A stretch of 15,827 nt of DNA from Lachnospiraceae bacterium (lineage in GTDB: Bacteria > Bacillota_A > Clostridia > Lachnospirales > Lachnospiraceae). How positions within the stretch are numbered: the stretch's first letter is position 1; each line of letters starts with the position of its first letter. Position numbers and translations under genes: made by a program. Below, piece after piece: positions 13,936 through 15,827 of this stretch. The stretch spans positions 1 through 15,827 of the forward strand of contig JAGADM010000065.1 in NCBI GenBank assembly GCA_017613595.1. Direction: 5' to 3'. Below the pieces are notes generated by a model. That model worked only from the letters and a program-made list of their open reading frames with translations. It was not told the origin of the DNA and ran no database searches.

Positions 13936-15002
13936 GCAGCAGGTTCCGCTTTGCGTCCGCGGAAGACGGAGCGGGAATTCTTAATATCATGGAGAGCGAC
14001 GTCGCAAAGGGCGATTTACAGCTTTTATACACGAGAAGACCCAATCCGTTCGATTCGTTCAAAAAGGAAAGCCCCAAAGCGGTCGTCGGAATCTACGAGG
14101 ATAACGGGAAAACGGTCGGAACGATCGCCGGGATCCCGCGAGAGATGTATGTCGGCGGGCGGCGGCGGACTGTGTGCTATGTTACCAATATGAAGCGCGC
14201 CGCCGACCATAAGGGATACATCAAATGGAAAGATGCATTTGACGCGATGTATGATCCGCTTGACTCGCAGGTTTATTACTGCTCCGTCGTGAAGGATAAT
14301 GCGGGCGTTCTTAAGATGCTCAAAAAGAAGCGGAAGGGAATGCCCTACGCCGAGGAACTGGACGGGTACCGGACCTACATCATAAGTCCCACCGCGCCGG
14401 TGCGGAATTACGATAAGAAACTGACGTTCCGGCGGGCAGCCGAGGAGGATGCCGCGGCCGTAATCCGGTTTTTAAAGACGCACGGAAGCCGCAGGAATCT
14501 GTTCGCGGCATTTGACCGTTTTGACGGGATAACGGTGCCGAAGATCACGGATTTTTATCTGCTTTTCGACGGCGAGGAGATTGCCGCGGCCGGGGCGCTT
14601 TGGGACCGGTCGGACAGCAAACAGTATGTTTTGAAGAAATGCTCCGGAAAGATGGCGTTTGTCAGGCTCTTGAACCCGCTCCTTTCGCTTCTCGGGTATA
14701 TAAAACTTCCGAAGGAGGGGCAGCAGGCGGCGTTTACGTTTCTCTCCTTCTTCTTAGCGAAGGAGGACAGCGGGGACTTTTACAGGACGTTTTTATATCA
14801 TATCAGACGGGAAGTGAAGAAAACGCACGCGATGTTTGTTCTCGGGACCAATGATCATAACCCGAAGCGGGCGGTTCTCGATAAGATCCGTGCGATTTCG
14901 TTTGATACGACGCTTTGCGAGATTGTGATGAGCGAGTTTCGAGGGGCGGAAAGAGTCAAATACGACCCTGCCGAGCTGGAAGCGGAATGTGCGTATTTGT
15001 AA
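13932..15002 (+). CDS. Divergent tandem-GNAT-like protein
   Basis: A 356-residue cytoplasmic protein with two halves that each begin like a GNAT N-acetyltransferase: FRFASAEDGAGILNIM (residues 5-20) and FRRAAEEDAAAVIRFL (166-181). The first half has the usual strand pair ending VCYVTNMKRAADHKG (81-95), but the acetyl-CoA pyrophosphate loop that should read Q/RxxGxG/A is replaced by ADHKGYIKWK. The second half has DGEEIAAAGALWD (213-225). It may acylate a product of the radical SAM enzymes, or be a non-catalytic binding relative. The ATG overlaps the stop of paralog 3 (ATGA), indicating translational coupling. The TAA abuts the operon terminator. Assignment to GNAT is by overall pattern, with moderate certainty. 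Confidence 0.7.
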   Translation: MSSRFRFASAEDGAGILNIMESDVAKGDLQLLYTRRPNPFDSFKKESPKAVVGIYEDNGKTVGTIAGIPREMYVGGRRRTVCYVTNMKRAADHKGYIKWKDAFDAMYDPLDSQVYYCSVVKDNAGVLKMLKKKRKGMPYAEELDGYRTYIISPTAPVRNYDKKLTFRRAAEEDAAAVIRFLKTHGSRRNLFAAFDRFDGITVPKITDFYLLFDGEEIAAAGALWDRSDSKQYVLKKCSGKMAFVRLLNPLLSLLGYIKLPKEGQQAAFTFLSFFLAKEDSGDFYRTFLYHIRREVKKTHAMFVLGTNDHNPKRAVLDKIRAISFDTTLCEIVMSEFRGAERVKYDPAELEAECAYL

Positions 15003-15026
15003 AAGGGAGCGCGGCTCCCTTTTTTC
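15001..15026 (+). terminator. Intrinsic terminator closing the radical SAM operon
   Basis: AAAAGGGAGC (15001-15010) pairs perfectly with GCTCCCTTTT around a GCG loop and runs into T6. It starts inside the TAA stop of the GNAT-like gene. Confidence 0.93.
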
Positions 15027-15037
15027 GATTTGCTGTA

Positions 15038-15067
15038 TTGACTTTAAAAGTTATATTGGTATATAAT
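15038..15067 (+). promoter_or_regulatory. pckA promoter
   Basis: -35 TTGACT (15038-15043), an 18-nt AT-rich spacer and a perfect -10 TATAAT (15062-15067). The expected transcription start is near 15074, giving a 5' leader of about 137 nt. Confidence 0.83.
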
Positions 15068-15073
15068 AACTTT
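15047..15073 (+). promoter_or_regulatory. Inverted repeat over the pckA promoter (candidate operator)
   Basis: AAAGTTAT (15047-15054) and ATAACTTT (15066-15073) are perfect 8-bp inverted half-sites separated by 11 nt. They flank and overlap the -10. Their centre-to-centre spacing (about 19 bp, two helical turns) suits a dimeric repressor. No specific regulator is recognised. Confidence 0.45.
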
Positions 15074-15095
15074 GATTGGGCTTGTAACAGGTCGG

Positions 15096-15170
15096 CCGAT
15101 GTATCGGAACGCTCGAAAACCGGTCCGGTTGGCGCCTGAGAAGGTGCAAGAGGTCACCGAAAGGTGACTT
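15096..15170 (+). promoter_or_regulatory. Structured 5' leader of pckA
   Basis: Four consecutive small hairpins can be drawn: CCGA-TGTA-TCGG (15096-15107), AACC-GGTCC-GGTT (15118-15130), GCGCC-TGAGAA-GGTGC (15132-15147) and AGGTCACC-GAAA-GGTGACTT (15151-15170), the last with a stable GNRA tetraloop. None has a T-tail. The region from 15171 to 15210 is AT-rich and carries the AGAGG ribosome binding site. I do not recognise a known riboswitch class; mRNA stabilisation is a plain alternative. Confidence 0.5.
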
Positions 15171-15210
15171 AAAATACAATAAATCTTTACAGAAAGAGGT
15201 ATGAAAAAGT

Positions 15211-15827
15211 ATGGCAAAGATTGATCTGACCAAGTACGGTATCACCGGAACCACAGAAATCGTCTACAATCCTTCTTACGAGATGCTCTACGAGGAAGAG
15301 ACCAAGAAGGACCTTACCGGTTATGAGGTAGGTGTTAACACCGAGCTCAACGCGGTAAACGTTATGACCGGTATTTACACCGGACGTTCTCCTAAAGACA
15401 AGTACATCGTTATGGATGCTAATTCCAAGGACACCGTATGGTGGACGAGCGATGAGTATAAGAACGACAACCATCCGATGAGCGAAGAGGTTTGGGCTGT
15501 TGTTAAGGATATTGCTAAGAAAGAGCTCAGCAACAAGAGACTGTTCGTTGTAGATGCATTCTGCGGCGCTAACAAGGACACCCGTATGGCTGTTCGTTTC
15601 GTAGTTGAGGTTGCTTGGCAGGCTCACTTCATTAAGAACATGTTCATCCAGCCTACCGCTGAGGAGCTTGCTTCTTTCGAGCCTGATTTCATCGTTTACA
15701 ACGCTTCCAAGGCTAAGGTTGAGAACTACAAGGAGCTCGGTCTTAACTCCGAGACCTGCGTAGCATTCAACACCACGAGCCGTGAGCAGGTTATCATCAA
15801 CACCTGGTACGGCGGCGAGATGAAGAA
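15211..15827 (+). CDS. pckA: Phosphoenolpyruvate carboxykinase (ATP), N-terminal part
   Basis: The first 205 codons; the gene runs off the right edge. The enzyme interconverts oxaloacetate plus ATP with PEP, CO2 and ADP in the cytoplasm; in fermentative clostridia it often runs toward oxaloacetate. The ATP-type signature TGRSPKDKY (57-65) binds oxaloacetate/[13 protein letters not shown] and the family segment WYGGEMKK at the edge confirm the assignment. The P-loop (kinase-1a) and Mn ligands lie beyond the window. AGAGG is 10 nt before ATG 15211. Codon use is strongly biased (many GCT, AAG, GAC, TAC), unlike the neighbouring genes, as expected for an abundant protein. It has its own promoter and is separated from the radical SAM operon by a terminator. 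Confidence 0.95.
   Translation, partial: MAKIDLTKYGITGTTEIVYNPSYEMLYEEETKKDLTGYEVGVNTELNAVNVMTGIYTGRSPKDKYIVMDANSKDTVWWTSDEYKNDNHPMSEEVWAVVKDIAKKELSNKRLFVVDAFCGANKDTRMAVRFVVEVAWQAHFIKNMFIQPTAEELASFEPDFIVYNASKAKVENYKELGLNSETCVAFNTTSREQVIINTWYGGEMK

Noticed and set aside
15201..15224. Eight-codon ORF (MKKYGKD) overlapping the pckA start in another frame
   Set aside because: Its ATG touches the Shine-Dalgarno with almost no spacing, so initiation there is unlikely.
1..15827. CRISPR arrays, tRNA genes, IS elements or att sites
   Set aside because: No regularly spaced direct repeats, cloverleaf patterns, transposase sequences or terminal repeats were found on reading.

Overview
The window looks like chromosomal DNA of a clostridial Firmicute, probably Lachnospiraceae-like. 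The grounds are strong AGGAGG-type ribosome binding sites, consensus TTGACA/TATAAT promoters, U-tailed hairpin terminators, and the gene families present (QueT, a ParB-like/BMP fusion protein, ATP-type PEP carboxykinase). Base composition is roughly balanced. This rests on gene content only; no 16S or database comparison was possible. I saw no phage, IS, CRISPR, tRNA or rRNA features.

Layout. (1) 1-1051: the 3' end of asnS, its terminator, and an orphan ABC-3 type metal permease. (2) 4441-1025, minus strand: a promoter followed by a cytoplasmic ParB-like/BMP sensor protein, a metallophosphoesterase, and the queuosine-precursor transporter queT. queT has a structured leader that is a candidate preQ1 riboswitch, and its end overlaps the metal permease convergently. 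(3) 4508-6251: a divergent M1-family metallopeptidase lipoprotein. (4) 6262-8557: a strong promoter, a 27-codon leader ORF and a strong terminator (an attenuator-like module), then a SAM methyltransferase and an alkaline-phosphatase-superfamily hydrolase. (5) 8605-15026: a terminator abutting a new promoter, then a tight five-gene operon of a HAAAP-type amino acid permease, three tandem paralogous B12-binding-type radical SAM enzymes and a divergent GNAT-like protein, closed by a perfect terminator. (6) 15038-15827: the promoter, structured 5' leader and first 205 codons of pckA.

The most interesting unit is the operon at 8717-15002. Three class B radical SAM paralogs in a row, translationally coupled or closely packed with a transporter and an acyltransferase-like protein, look like a dedicated modification or small biosynthetic pathway. 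The substrate cannot be read from sequence; an imported amino acid and a membrane lipid are the two ideas the context suggests. The second is the leader-ORF/terminator module ahead of the methyltransferase, which resembles ribosome-mediated attenuation. The third is the queT leader, which overlaps the upstream stop codon and places a hairpin between the Shine-Dalgarno and the start codon.
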